A stretch of DNA of 64,000 nt from Alistipes finegoldii DSM 17242. Its GTDB lineage: Bacteria; Bacteroidota; Bacteroidia; Bacteroidales; Rikenellaceae. The notes beneath the pieces are model-generated. The model saw only the letters and a list, made by a program, of their open reading frames with translations. It made no database searches and was not told the DNA's origin. The stretch is taken from contig NC_018011.1 in the NCBI RefSeq assembly GCF_000265365.1, forward strand, positions 496,001-560,000, in the 5' to 3' direction. Each line of letters starts with the position of its first letter. Positions within the stretch are counted from its first letter, which is position 1. Position numbers and translations under genes: made by a program. Positions 41,903 through 51,000 of this stretch are shown here, one piece after another.

Positions 41903-42703
41903 TCATTTCAACCCTATTTTTTTTAGCCATTCGTCGGCGGCCTCTTTTGCAGTCGATCCGGGGTCTTTATAAGCTACAGTATCTTTGGGTTTGGCTTCTA
42001 TATTTCCGCCTGTGACTGCTTCAACAAAGGCAGCAAGGGTTGTTTTATCCATACGTGCTTGGAGTTTCAATTCATCAATCAACCCCCAAACTGCAGCTAT
42101 TCGATGGGTACGTGGAATGGTTTGATATTTGCTGTTTTTTTCTAATTCATCATTACTATTGTTTTGCTCATACCTTTTTAAAACATTATGAAACAATAAT
42201 AATTCTTTCGGAATATCTAGTTTAATATCCTTACCACCTATATTTAGATCAGTGCATATGTCAAGAATATCAATACCGAATAATATTGGTTGGATAAGTG
42301 ATATGCGCACAAATCCCCTTAAGTCATTAGGATATTGCAATAAGTAATTTCCCATTGTTGTACGTGTTGGCCGTTCTGTCCACTCCTTCCAATACAAATT
42401 TAAACTTAACATCCGTTCATAGATTCGAACCAATCTTTTAGAGATGCGTTTGAGTAGAAAAATTCCCCCTTCACGGTTTGAAGAACTTAATATAATTTCC
42501 AATTCTTGAGTAATATCTTTATAAACGGGCTTCTTACGCGATAAATTATCATCATCGGGTGTGTAAAACTCATCCCGATAAGTTTTTTTTAGACGCCCCC
42601 CTGTAAGTAAAAAATCATCATACGACATATCACCGGCATCGCACTCTACGATTGTATATACGATGGTCTCAATCTGATCTAACCATTTGAATAACTTATT
42701 CAT
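41903..42703 (-). CDS. Hypothetical protein beside the integrase
   Basis: A 266-residue, mainly helical cytoplasmic protein with AT-rich codons. No motif is recognised. The end (D-P-G-S-T-A-K-E-A-A-D-E-W-L-K-K-I-G) resembles C-termini of small RteC-like or integrase-linked proteins only loosely. It starts six bases after the integrase stop, so it is probably co-transcribed with it. An accessory recombination or regulatory role is a guess from position. Confidence 0.5.
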   Translation of the reverse strand: MNKLFKWLDQIETIVYTIVECDAGDMSYDDFLLTGGRLKKTYRDEFYTPDDDNLSRKKPVYKDITQELEIILSSSNREGGIFLLKRISKRLVRIYERMLSLNLYWKEWTERPTRTTMGNYLLQYPNDLRGFVRISLIQPILFGIDILDICTDLNIGGKDIKLDIPKELLLFHNVLKRYEQNNSNDELEKNSKYQTIPRTHRIAAVWGLIDELKLQARMDKTTLAAFVEAVTGGNIEAKPKDTVAYKDPGSTAKEAADEWLKKIGLK

Positions 42704-42709
42704 CTTGAT

Positions 42710-43960
42710 TTAAAATTTCGTTAATATTTCCGCATTCTTTACCCGTTCTTCTCGCTCAAAGCTGGCAAGATAGTTTTCCGTTGTTTTGAGGTCCTGATGC
42801 CCCAGCGATTCGGAGATATAGGCAATGTTTGCGCCTGCTCGCTTCAACACTGTGGCGAATGAATGACGGGCCGTATAGGTCGAGATATTGCCGATACCGA
42901 GCTTTTCGCCTACCTCCTTCATGCGCTTATTGATCGCACGGGTTATGTATAGCGTTTTCATCTTTCGCCGCATTGCGTCCTCCGTGCCGTCAAGGACCGA
43001 GAAAATGAAGTTATCATGCCGGGGAGGGTTGCCCCAGCGGTCGATGATCGCCTGCATCCGCTCCGTGACAACTACCCGGATTTCCTTGCGGGTCTTGGTC
43101 GTGCGTTCGGTCTTTTGCCGGACAAAGCATATTTCGCCGTTCACAATATCCCGGTATCTCAACTTCACAAAATCCGCAACGTTAATCCCGTTGCACAAGT
43201 AGAGGAACAGCCAATAATCGCGGTATTTGGCCGTTGCCTCGGTTCCGTCCTCATAGTTGGCTATCTGTCCGATTTGCTCCAGCGTAAGGGCCAGTTTTCG
43301 CCCTTCTCCGGCTTGTATCTCATACCGCCCTTTACCGAACGGATATTGCGTGTCTTTGATCGTCCCTAACCGTTTTGCTTCATTGAGAATAGCTCGGAGG
43401 TGGCGCAAGTGAATCGCAATTGTTGTCTGCGTCTTGCCCTCTTTCCGCAGAAAATCGGCATACTTCCCCAGCCACGACACCGTGACCGCCTCGAAGCGGA
43501 TACGCGACCCGGAAAACCGTTCCAAGCCTTTCAGTACATTATCATAAACAAGCATACTACCGACGCGTCCGGCCTTTTTAAGTTCTTCGATTTTACCCCG
43601 AAACATCGCATTTACCGTATCGGACGCCGCACCCTTCAAACGATTATTAAGGGCATCGAGCGAGAACCCGCCGGCCCCTGCCAAATCCTCAACAGCCGCC
43701 CGCACGATCTGATAGCTGCTTTCGATGTCTTTGCGAATCGCCACAAGTGCACGGACCTTTGTAGTCGGCAGTATTTCCCATTCCTCCGGCGATAAATCCT
43801 TTCCGGTCGGATAATAGTTCCGCACTCGATTGTAGGTAACACGGATTTTTACGGGGCACTTACCGGACTTTTTCGGGTGCGCGGTATCAAACATTGCGGC
43901 AACCGTTACGCCGTCTTTCGAGTAGTTCATTTTGTGTATAAATTTTAATTTGCGGTACAC
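42710..43960 (-). CDS. Tyrosine recombinase (integrase) of the tRNA-Arg element
   Basis: A 416-residue tyrosine recombinase with an Arm-DNA-binding N-terminal domain, a core-binding helical domain (about 110-210) and a catalytic domain. Visible catalytic pieces are Y-T-A-R-H-S-F-A-T (HxxR box, with A-R in the usual place), L-G-H-Q-D-L-K-T-T and the nucleophile in E-N-Y-L-A-S-F. The first catalytic arginine position reads N-G-I-N-V-A-D-F, so Arg I seems to be missing, as in Bacteroidetes IntDOT-type enzymes. It lies 140 bases from attR, with its own promoter at 43971-44001. Confidence 0.92.
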   Translation of the reverse strand: MYRKLKFIHKMNYSKDGVTVAAMFDTAHPKKSGKCPVKIRVTYNRVRNYYPTGKDLSPEEWEILPTTKVRALVAIRKDIESSYQIVRAAVEDLAGAGGFSLDALNNRLKGAASDTVNAMFRGKIEELKKAGRVGSMLVYDNVLKGLERFSGSRIRFEAVTVSWLGKYADFLRKEGKTQTTIAIHLRHLRAILNEAKRLGTIKDTQYPFGKGRYEIQAGEGRKLALTLEQIGQIANYEDGTEATAKYRDYWLFLYLCNGINVADFVKLRYRDIVNGEICFVRQKTERTTKTRKEIRVVVTERMQAIIDRWGNPPRHDNFIFSVLDGTEDAMRRKMKTLYITRAINKRMKEVGEKLGIGNISTYTARHSFATVLKRAGANIAYISESLGHQDLKTTENYLASFEREERVKNAEILTKF

Positions 43961-43973
43961 AATTTACACACAA
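43954..43973. repeat. Candidate integrase arm site, right copy
   Basis: Identical to 25105-25124 over 20 bases. It overlaps the -7 box and the leader start of the integrase gene, so bound integrase could also repress its own transcription (inference). Confidence 0.6.
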
Positions 43974-44001
43974 ATATACATAATTAAATCAAATCACCAA
44001 A
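43971..44001 (-). promoter_or_regulatory. Promoter of the integrase gene
   Basis: TTTG, exactly 19 bases, TATATTTG on the minus strand (plus-strand 43998-44001 and 43971-43978). Confidence 0.8.
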
Positions 44002-44099
44002 AACAAATCAAGATAAAATGACTATATTTACCACTGAAATACAGTGATTTGCAAAATAAAATCAAAATCGCTAAAAATAGCCAAAAATAGCCGAATTAC

Positions 44100-44144
44100 G
44101 ACTACGGATCAGAAGGTTACAGGTTTGAGTCCTGTCGGTGTCAC
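44100..44144. repeat. attR: 45-bp core repeat, tRNA-Arg fragment
   Basis: Perfect copy of 25008-25052. It is the displaced 3' part of the original tRNA gene and lacks the 5' half, so it is not a tRNA. Confidence 0.95.
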
Positions 44145-44147
44145 AAG

Positions 44148-44174
44148 GAAAGAGAGTCCAAAAGGCTCTCTTTC
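44148..44174 (+). terminator. Original tRNA-Arg terminator, now separated from the tRNA
   Basis: A stem of about 11 bp (44148-44159 with 44164-44174) around AAAA, followed by a T/C-rich stretch. It begins four bases after attR, where the chromosomal tRNA would have ended before integration. Confidence 0.7.
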
Positions 44175-44484
44175 TTGCATTTAAAGAGCCGGTGAAAAAT
44201 GCGGCGTACTTCTTCGAGTCTCGGTTTAGAGCGATTTCCGTATCGAAATCGGGCATTTGTTTAAACCGATATGTAAACCGAAATCGATCTTCCCACTCCA
44301 CCGTTCCCTATATATTCAGCCCCCAAGACTAAGGCCGCCTCATAGGACAGACAGGCGCAGGCATGCACTCTATACGAACCGACCGGATGATAGATTCAGC
44401 CGCAATCCGGAGCTGGAGGCGATTTCCGGTTTTATTTTTGCATAGCCACGGGAAACAAACGTATTTTTACTTCCCTTGATTTAT
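44175..44484. other. Intergenic region, nothing supported
   Basis: No gene or clear signal between the displaced tRNA terminator and the thioredoxin operator. Short open frames here lack any recognisable feature. Confidence 0.4.
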
Positions 44485-44514
44485 TTTCCATTGGAAATTT
44501 ATTTTATTGGAAAA
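44485..44514. promoter_or_regulatory. Palindromic operator candidate before the thioredoxin operon
   Basis: TTTCCA-T-TGGAAA (44485-44497) is a perfect odd palindrome, and a further half-site TTGGAAAA lies at 44507-44514. Together they cover the -33 zone of the promoter at 44522. The operon ends with a MarR-type regulator, so these are good candidates for its binding sites. Confidence 0.55.
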
Positions 44515-44521
44515 TATATCA

Positions 44522-44529
44522 TATCTTTG
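44522..44529 (+). promoter_or_regulatory. -7 box of the thioredoxin-ferredoxin-MarR operon
   Basis: TATCTTTG matches TAnnTTTG, 42 bases before the thioredoxin start. No good TTTG lies at the -33 place, which suits a regulated promoter. Confidence 0.55.
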
Positions 44530-44571
44530 TATCGTTATCAAGATAAGAAAAGATAAAATACCATACGGACC

Positions 44572-45036
44572 ATGAAGAAACTATTAGTGACAGCCGCCTG
44601 CATCCTGACGTTCGCAGCCGGGGCCGACGGCCAGACAGACAACAAGAATGACAACACAAAACAAACGAATACCATGAAAACGATCGCATTGACCAAAGCC
44701 GACTTTCTGACGAAAGTCGCCAATTACGAAACCAATCCCACCGAGTGGAAGTACCTCGGCGACAAACCCGCCCTCGTCGATTTCTACGCTTCGTGGTGCG
44801 GCCCCTGCAAAGCCCTTGCACCCGTACTGGAGGAACTTGCAGCGGAATACGGGGAGAGCATCTACATCTACAAGATCAACACCGAAGAGGAGCAGGAACT
44901 GGCTGCCGCATTCGGCATCCGCTCGATTCCGACGCTGCTGTTCATCCCCAAAGACGGCAAGCCCCAGATGGCGCAGGGCGCCCTGCCCAAGGCTTCGCTG
45001 AAAGAGGCGATCGACAAGGTGCTCCTCAATAAATAA
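44572..45036 (+). CDS. Exported thioredoxin
   Basis: A 154-residue thioredoxin with a signal peptide (about residues 1-20, ending A-D-G-Q) and a polar linker rich in N, K and T. The thioredoxin fold has the active site W-C-G-P-C at residues 75-79 and the cis-proline in S-I-P-T-L-L. An internal start at M-T... (M35, M-K-T-I-A) would give a cytoplasmic form of about 120 residues, so dual location is conceivable. It heads an operon with a ferredoxin-like protein and a MarR regulator, which suggests a redox-stress role. Confidence 0.9.
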   Translation: MKKLLVTAACILTFAAGADGQTDNKNDNTKQTNTMKTIALTKADFLTKVANYETNPTEWKYLGDKPALVDFYASWCGPCKALAPVLEELAAEYGESIYIYKINTEEEQELAAAFGIRSIPTLLFIPKDGKPQMAQGALPKASLKEAIDKVLLNK

Positions 45037-45043
45037 GCGGGCT

Positions 45044-45247
45044 ATGGCGCTTACGATCGACGAACTCCGCTGTCCCCAGAACCACCGCTGTCCGCTGATT
45101 CCGGTCTGCCCCGTCGGAGCGATCTCACAACAGGGAGACGGGCTTCCGGCAATCGACCCGCAGAAGTGTATCGAATGCGGAAAATGTATCAGGCACTGCG
45201 GCAGGCAGGCCGTTCACAAAAAGCCGGAGTATGGACAGACTGTGTAG
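45044..45247 (+). CDS. Small 4Fe-4S ferredoxin-like protein
   Basis: A 67-residue protein with a complete C42-x2-C45-x2-C48-x3-C52 cluster motif and three more cysteines (C10, C16, C22) before it in a C-x5-C-x5-C-P pattern. The first set is not a canonical ferredoxin motif but the C-P-V-G-A-I piece is typical. It could hold one cluster plus a metal or a second cluster. It lies seven bases after the thioredoxin gene and overlaps the MarR gene by 17 bases. Confidence 0.8.
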   Translation: MALTIDELRCPQNHRCPLIPVCPVGAISQQGDGLPAIDPQKCIECGKCIRHCGRQAVHKKPEYGQTV

Positions 45248-45584
45248 AATACGCGACCTGCAGCGGGCCGTACACCAGTTCGAAGCGAATCTGGAGCGGC
45301 TGTACGGAATCTGCCTGAACGAAGGCATGACCCTGTGCAGTCTCTCGAAGGCCGGAAGGCTCTCCTGCGGAGAGTTGAGCGACCTGCTGGGGCTGACCCC
45401 TTCGAACATGTCGAAAGTGCTCCGCTCGGTCGAAGAAAAGGAATTCGTAAGGCGGGAGCTGGGAACCGCAGACAAACGCCAGATGTATTTCTCGCTGACC
45501 GACCGAGGGCGGCAGCTGCTGGCATCGATCGACTGCAGAAAGATCGAAACGCCCGACCCCATTACCGCCCTGCTTCAAAAGTAA
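45231..45584 (+). CDS. MarR-family transcriptional regulator
   Basis: A 117-residue winged-helix regulator. The recognition region is L-S-C-G-E-L-S-D-L-L-G-L-T-P-S-N-M-S-K-V-L-R, with the wing R-R-E-L-G-T-A-D-K-R-Q-M-Y-F-S-L-T. It is shorter than most MarR proteins. It has five cysteines (C5, C28, C36, C46, C102), so thiol-based sensing is possible. It overlaps the ferredoxin-like gene by 17 bases and is the last gene of the operon, so it probably regulates the operon itself. Confidence 0.85.
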   Translation: MDRLCRIRDLQRAVHQFEANLERLYGICLNEGMTLCSLSKAGRLSCGELSDLLGLTPSNMSKVLRSVEEKEFVRRELGTADKRQMYFSLTDRGRQLLASIDCRKIETPDPITALLQK

Positions 45585-45600
45585 CTGACGCATCAAACAA

Positions 45601-45636
45601 CAACCCCGTCCGGAATCCGGACGGGGTTGCTTATTT
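45601..45636 (+). terminator. Terminator of the MarR operon
   Basis: A perfect 13-bp stem (45601-45613 with 45617-45629) and a T-rich tail TTATTTT. Confidence 0.92.
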
Positions 45637-45748
45637 TAATAAATCAGTTGATAAATATATCAATCTGACAAACAGACTTTTAAGAAGATTTTACAGGGGT
45701 TTTAGTAACGATTTGGAGAATGTGCGAAATTCGCTACTTTGCGTAATC
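45636..45748 (+). repeat. Promoter cassette repeat, copy A
   Basis: About 113 bases that recur inverted at 58870-58984, roughly 85% identical by eye. Near its end it has TTTG (45712-45715), exactly 19 bases, and TACTTTGCG (45735-45743), a Bacteroidetes promoter. Conserved blocks further upstream include AATAAATCAGTTGATAA and CAATCTGACAAACAGACTTT, which are too long for a promoter alone and may bind a regulator. Confidence 0.75.
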
Positions 45749-45880
45749 ATCTTGTCAAATAACCCTTGTCAAAAACAAAGGTAGGAATTTTCTTTGAACT
45801 TGCAAAAATATTCGATTTAAGTGCTAAATACAAAACGAAGGCACGAGGTTATGAGCCTCGTACCTTCTTCCCTTTTATTT
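45749..45880 (+). ncRNA. Candidate small non-coding RNA driven by cassette copy A
   Basis: A transcript from the cassette promoter would start near 45749 and end at a terminator-like hairpin (45837-45848 with 45856-45867, one mismatch) followed by TTCCCTTTTATTT. No open frame of note lies between. The length would be about 130 bases. Confidence 0.45.
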
Positions 45881-46207
45881 CTTGTTACCGTGTTAGATGG
45901 CTTTGATGACGAATGGGCAATAAGATTAAAATGGTTTTCTGCAAATTACGAAAAATAATTGGTATATAGCCTATTTTCCGGTAATAAAAATGTAGCGACG
46001 GTGTTTCACAACTCTGTCGCTACCGCTACAACTAAAACAAGTTTTTAACCTTAATTTTTATCTTCATTACAAATGAATACAAAATAGTTGATATTTGCAA
46101 ATCATCTGTCCGTTTCCGGTACGAGCCATTCGGGGGCATGAAAAAATGGTATGCCGCATGATAGTGGTCGGAAATGCGCCGGAGCCCGATTCGGATGTGT
46201 CGGATGG
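45881..46207. other. Intergenic stretch with a 10-bp hairpin
   Basis: No gene is seen. A stem-loop GTAGCGACGG / CTGTCGCTAC (one wobble) lies at about 45993-46024 with a 12-base loop; its role is unknown. Confidence 0.4.
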
Positions 46208-46240
46208 AAAAAAGGACTCCGTCGTATAACGACGGAGTCC
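46208..46240 (-). terminator. Terminator of the SusCD operon
   Basis: A perfect 11-bp stem (46214-46224 with 46230-46240), a 5-base loop and six T on the minus strand. Confidence 0.9.
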
Positions 46241-46269
46241 CGGTTTATGAGTGAAACGGATCGGCGGGG

Positions 46270-48018
46270 TTAGAAATTGCCTTTGTCCTTGCGGTCCCAC
46301 CACAGACGGGTGCCACCGGTGTCGCCGTCGCCTTTCACTTCGGAAGATTCAGCCTTCAGCAGCTGGATGGCATTGTTCACCTCGACGGTGTTGGAGCTCA
46401 GTTCCGTTTCGTTGTACAGCAGGCGGCGCGGGCCGAGCTGCGTGTCGATGATCGAGGGGGCCAGATTTTGCTTCGGACGGAAGAGTTTGGGGTAGCCCGT
46501 GCGGCGGTAATCGGCCCACGCTTCGGTCGAGAGCGGGAAGTTGGCGATCCATTTCTGGGTGATGATGCGTTCGAGCTTTTCTTCATTCGAAGCGCCTTCG
46601 TCCCACTTCACCGTGATACTGGTGGTCGGATCGGAGTTGTATTCCGGCTTCCACGGGTCCGTATAACCCTCAGGTGAGGAGGTATCGTCGTTGATGTAGC
46701 TGCTGATAGCCGCATCGTCGATAGCCGCCCAGTCGGGGGCCGTCAGTTTCTTCTCGGTCCATGCTGCCGCGGCGTCGGACTGTCGGTAGCTCTTCTGGTT
46801 GCGGATGGAAACCTCGATACCCTTTTCATAGAGTTCCTTTACGCTCTGCTGCCCGGCGTCGGTCCAGCGAAGTTTGGCTTCGGCGCGCAGGAACCAGCCT
46901 TCGGCGGCGAACATGATGGGCTGCGGCGTCGCATATCCGCCGGCCAGAAACGAGTAGTAGACGCGCTGGTTGTCGTTGCCGCCGTTCTTATTGCCCAATT
47001 CGCAGCCTACGGGAACTCCGATGTATTGCGCTCCCTTGCGGATCAGGATGTCGCTTTCGTTGTATATGTCCTCGTTGTTCTGGTCTTTCTCGCCTGTCGG
47101 TTCGGCGGTCTCCTTGACCAGATGGCGGACGTTGGTGGTGAAATAGAGCGGGCGGCGCGGGTCGTTGTAGCCGTTCATGAACGCTACGATCGACGAACCG
47201 ATGCCCGAATCCAGCCAGTCCATCATGCGGCGCAGTTCGTTCGAGTAGGACTTGTTGATAAGGATGTCCTTGTCTTCGAGGACTCCGGCCTGAATGGCTT
47301 CCTTGGCGTATTTTTCAGCATCGACGGGGTTTACCTTGACGATGCGCAGCGCCATGCGCAGCTTGAGCTGGTTGGCGATCTTCTTCCAGAGCGTGCGGTC
47401 GCCGTTGCACCAGCAGTCGAACGATGCGAGACCTGCGGTCTCCGTATCCAGTCCTTCGAGCGCTTTGTCCAGCTGTGCGAATATCGCCTTGTAGATATCT
47501 TCCTGTTTGTCGTAGGCGTAGCTGCTGGGGCGTTCGGCCAGTTCGTCCGCTGCGAGGACCGACGAATAGGGAACCGGGCCGTAGGTGTCGGTATACTGGA
47601 GCAGGTTATACGCTTCGACGATGCGGGCTACGGCTGCGAAGTCATGCTGTCCGGCGGCGTCGCACTGTTTGATCAGCCGGCGGGTGTTGTTGAATATTTT
47701 CTGCATGAAGTTCTCGTGCATGCCGCCGCAGAACCCGCGGGCGAGGTCGTAACGCGCCATCGTCCAGTTGCTGTGCGGCACCTCGAAATAACCGCCGTAG
47801 TTGTCGATCGACAACGAGGTCCAGTACTGGAACAGGTTCTGGTGGGTGGGGTAACTGAACGAGAGGGGAGTGGAGAACTGCGCTTCGAACGGCAGTTCTT
47901 CGGGGTCGATCTCGTAGGGATTGGTGTTCAGCTCTTCGAAATCTCCCGTACAACTTCCCAACAGTGCGAGGGGAAGCGCCATTGCGGTAACGTTTCTAAG
48001 AATATTCTTGAGTTTCAT
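46270..48018 (-). CDS. SusD/RagB-family nutrient-binding lipoprotein
   Basis: A 582-residue surface lipoprotein with lipobox L-L-G-S-C (C23). The mature start C-T-G-D-F-E-E-L-N-T-N-P-Y is typical of the SusD-like group found beside SusC. The helical TPR-like core follows (N-T-R-R-L-I-K-Q-C near residue 115), and the last third is loop-rich. It binds substrate at the cell surface and acts as the lid of the SusC transporter. It lies 19 bases after susC. No glycosidase or peptidase is adjacent, so the substrate is unknown. Confidence 0.93.
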   Translation of the reverse strand: MKLKNILRNVTAMALPLALLGSCTGDFEELNTNPYEIDPEELPFEAQFSTPLSFSYPTHQNLFQYWTSLSIDNYGGYFEVPHSNWTMARYDLARGFCGGMHENFMQKIFNNTRRLIKQCDAAGQHDFAAVARIVEAYNLLQYTDTYGPVPYSSVLAADELAERPSSYAYDKQEDIYKAIFAQLDKALEGLDTETAGLASFDCWCNGDRTLWKKIANQLKLRMALRIVKVNPVDAEKYAKEAIQAGVLEDKDILINKSYSNELRRMMDWLDSGIGSSIVAFMNGYNDPRRPLYFTTNVRHLVKETAEPTGEKDQNNEDIYNESDILIRKGAQYIGVPVGCELGNKNGGNDNQRVYYSFLAGGYATPQPIMFAAEGWFLRAEAKLRWTDAGQQSVKELYEKGIEVSIRNQKSYRQSDAAAAWTEKKLTAPDWAAIDDAAISSYINDDTSSPEGYTDPWKPEYNSDPTTSITVKWDEGASNEEKLERIITQKWIANFPLSTEAWADYRRTGYPKLFRPKQNLAPSIIDTQLGPRRLLYNETELSSNTVEVNNAIQLLKAESSEVKGDGDTGGTRLWWDRKDKGNF

Positions 48019-48037
48019 AATGTGTAAACGCTTTTGA

Positions 48038-51000
48038 TTAGAAATTCAGTTTCACGTTCAGACCGAAGCTGCGCGTGGTCGGCAGGTTGAAGACATCGAA
48101 GCCTTGCAGGCCGTTGCCCGTACCCATCGACACGTCGGGATCCATCGGGGCGTCTTTGTAGAAGAAGAAAAGGTTGCGGGCGATGAACGCAAGGGTCAGG
48201 TTCTTCGACTGGCCGAACAGGTTACGGAAAGTGTAGCCCAGCGAAATCTCGCGCATACGGACGTTGGTCGCGTCGTATACGTAATCCTCGACGTTGTAGA
48301 CCGAGTTGAAGCTTGTCGCGCCCACCACGTCGTAGTAAGCCTTGACGTTCGAGAATTTGATGCCCTCGCGCATCACGTAGCCGCGGTCGCGCGCCCGGCC
48401 CGTGCGTTCCGATACGCCGTATCCGTCGAGTGTGGCCTCGGTCATCGAAACGACCTTGCCGCCGATGCGGAAGTCGATGAGCATGCTCAGTGTCAGGTCC
48501 TTGTAGCGGAACGTGTTGTTCCAGCCCATGTTCCACTTCGAGTTCATGTTGCCCATGTATTTCAGGTCGGAATTCTGCTCGCCGCCGTTTACGGGGATCT
48601 GGTAGTCGGCGCCTTCGGGGGTTTCCGTCACCAGTTTGCCGCTCTCGTCGCGTTTGAGCGTGCGGACGTAGAGGTCGCCATACTGGCCGCCTTCATAGAG
48701 GATCACTTTGGCGCCGCCCAAGTTGGAGACCGTTACGCCGTCTTGGATACCGTCGAAAAGCTCGATGATCTTGTTGTCGTTGTACGAGAGATTCAGATCG
48801 GTGGACCATGTGAATTCATTGCCGAAGTCTTGGAACCAGCCGGCCGTCAGTTCGAAGCCTTGGTTCTGGACGTTGCCCGCATTGACGAACTGCGATTTGT
48901 AACCGCTCTCCCACGGCAGCGTCACCTCGAAGTACTGGTTCTTGGTGTTGGTCTTGTAATAGGTGGCGTTTACGTGCAGACGGTGCTGGAAGAACTCTCC
49001 GTCGAAACCGACCTCGAACGAGTGGGTCTTTTCGGGTTTCAGCGTGCGGAACGGCACCGATTTGGGCGGGTTGATGGCGCCTTGGTCGCCGTAGGTATAG
49101 CGCGGATTGGTCTTGTAGACGGGGACGTCGTTGCCGACGATGGAGTACGAACCGCGGAATTTGAACAGGTCGATATTCCGGCCCATGTCCACGAAACGGT
49201 TGAGCAGAAGGCTGGCGCCCACCGAAGGATAGAAGAACGAGTAGCCGTCGGTGTAAGCGAGGGCCGACGACCAGTCGTTACGGGCCGTCACGTCGAGGAA
49301 GAGCGCCTCTTTGAAGCCGAACGTGACAGCTCCGAAGACCGAGTTGAGCCGTTTGCGCTCCAGTCCCATGGTCGTGCCGTTCTTGTAGAAATTCGACGGG
49401 TTGAAGATGTTGGGATAGTAGGCGCCGCCGTTGCCCGGAGCGACGAACTTGCTCTGCTCGTAGAGCAGGCTCACGTTGTTCGAACGTGTCTGCATCATGC
49501 TGGTGCCGAGGGTGGCGTTGAGCGAGAAATCGTCCCACGTATGGTTGTACTGGGCGAGCAGGTCCGCATAGAGCTGTTCGCTGAAGTAGCGGTTGTCGTC
49601 CATTTTGCCGTAGGTGTATTTATTGCCGTAGGACGACGCGTAGTGGTTGCGTACGTAGTGTTCGTCGGCGCGCTCGTAGCGCATGCGGCCCGTGAGCGAA
49701 AGTCCGTCGATGATCTGGTATTTGATCGATCCGCCGAATTCGTAGCGGTTGCGTTCGACGACGGGGCGTTCGCGGTTGAGCAGCCAGTAGGGGTTGCTGT
49801 TGGTCTCGTCGGTGGTAGTCACCCAGTTCTGGACGTTGGCGTTGAGCTCGCCGTTGTAGGTCTCGAAGTTGCTTTTGTAGCCGTTCCAGTCGCCGCCGCG
49901 CGGGAAGGTGTAGGTGCCGACGAGCGGGTTGAAGACGAAACCGCCGGCCGGCTGGTTCGAGATGTGCTGGTTCACGTATTTGGCGTTGAAATCGACCTTG
50001 ATGTGGTCGTTGAAAAGGTCGAAACCGACTTTGGCGTTGAGCGTGTGTTGCGAGTAGTCGTTTTCAGGGGTGATGCCGCCGGATGTTACGTTGCCGTAGG
50101 AGAAGTAGGCTCGCAGGTCTTCGGCGCCGCCGTTGATCGAGATCGAGTTGTTGGTCGTCCAGCCCGTACGGAAGAACTTCTCGGCGTAATCGGGAGCCTT
50201 CGACGCGAGTTTGTCGCCCCAACTGTATTGGCCGTTCGCCCCGTATGTGTTCTGGAATTCGGGCAGCGAGAGCGGGGTGTCAATGGTCGTGTTGCTCGAT
50301 ACGTTCACCGCCAGACGCCCTGCCATGGCCGATTTGGTCGTGATCATGATGGCGCCGTTGGCGGCTACCGCACCGTAGAGGGCGGCGGCCGACGCGCCTT
50401 TCAGCAGGGAGATCGAGGCGATGTCGTCGGGGTTGATCGTAGACATGGCGTCGCCGCCGTCGCGCTGGGCGCCCCAGTTGCTGTCGACCTGATCGGACGT
50501 GATGTTCATCATCAGGGGGACGCCGTCGACGACGACCAGCGGCTGGTTCGAGCCGTTGATCGACTTGTTACCGCGGAAGAGTATTTTCGACGATCCGCCC
50601 GCGCCCGTCGAGTTCGGGGTAATCTGCAGACCGGCGGCCTTGCCCTGCAGCGCGTTGATCATATTGACCGACTTGATGTCGGCCACGTCATCGCCGCCGA
50701 CCGTTTCGGCAGCATAGGAGAGTGTTTTCGACTGACGTTCGATACCCATGGCAGTCACTACGACTGCGTTCAGCTGGTTGGCGGTCGTCGTCATCAGGAT
50801 GTCCAGTGTCGTCTGACCTGTGTAGGTCACCTCGTAGGGGTCGTATCCTACGTAGGTTACTTGCAGTACGTCGCCGGGCTGCAACCCTTCCAGACGGAAT
50901 TTGCCGTCCATGTCGGTTGTCGTTCCGCGCGTCGTGTTCTTCACAATCACCGTTGCTCCGAGAAGCGGCCCGGAGTCGTCTTTGATCAGGCCTTCAAGGG

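Larger units (their letters stand above)
25008..44144. mobile_element. Integrated phage-like element in tRNA-Arg (19.1 kb)
   Basis: Bounded by a perfect 45-bp direct repeat (25008-25052 and 44100-44144), the left copy completing tRNA-Arg. Inside are a tyrosine integrase next to the right end, an excisionase-like protein, DnaB and DUF4373 replication proteins, a tape-measure protein with a gp10-like neighbour, an XRE-Fic pair, and many small unknown genes. Most genes run on the minus strand, and base composition is clearly more AT-rich than the flanking chromosome. No terminase, portal, capsid, baseplate or lysis gene is visible, so the element is a decayed prophage or a satellite that relies on a helper. 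An IS256-family copy sits beside the tail genes. Confidence 0.9.

Noticed and set aside
44100..44144. A second tRNA-Arg gene
   Set aside because: Only the 3' part is present; the acceptor 5' strand and D-arm are missing. It is the displaced att copy.
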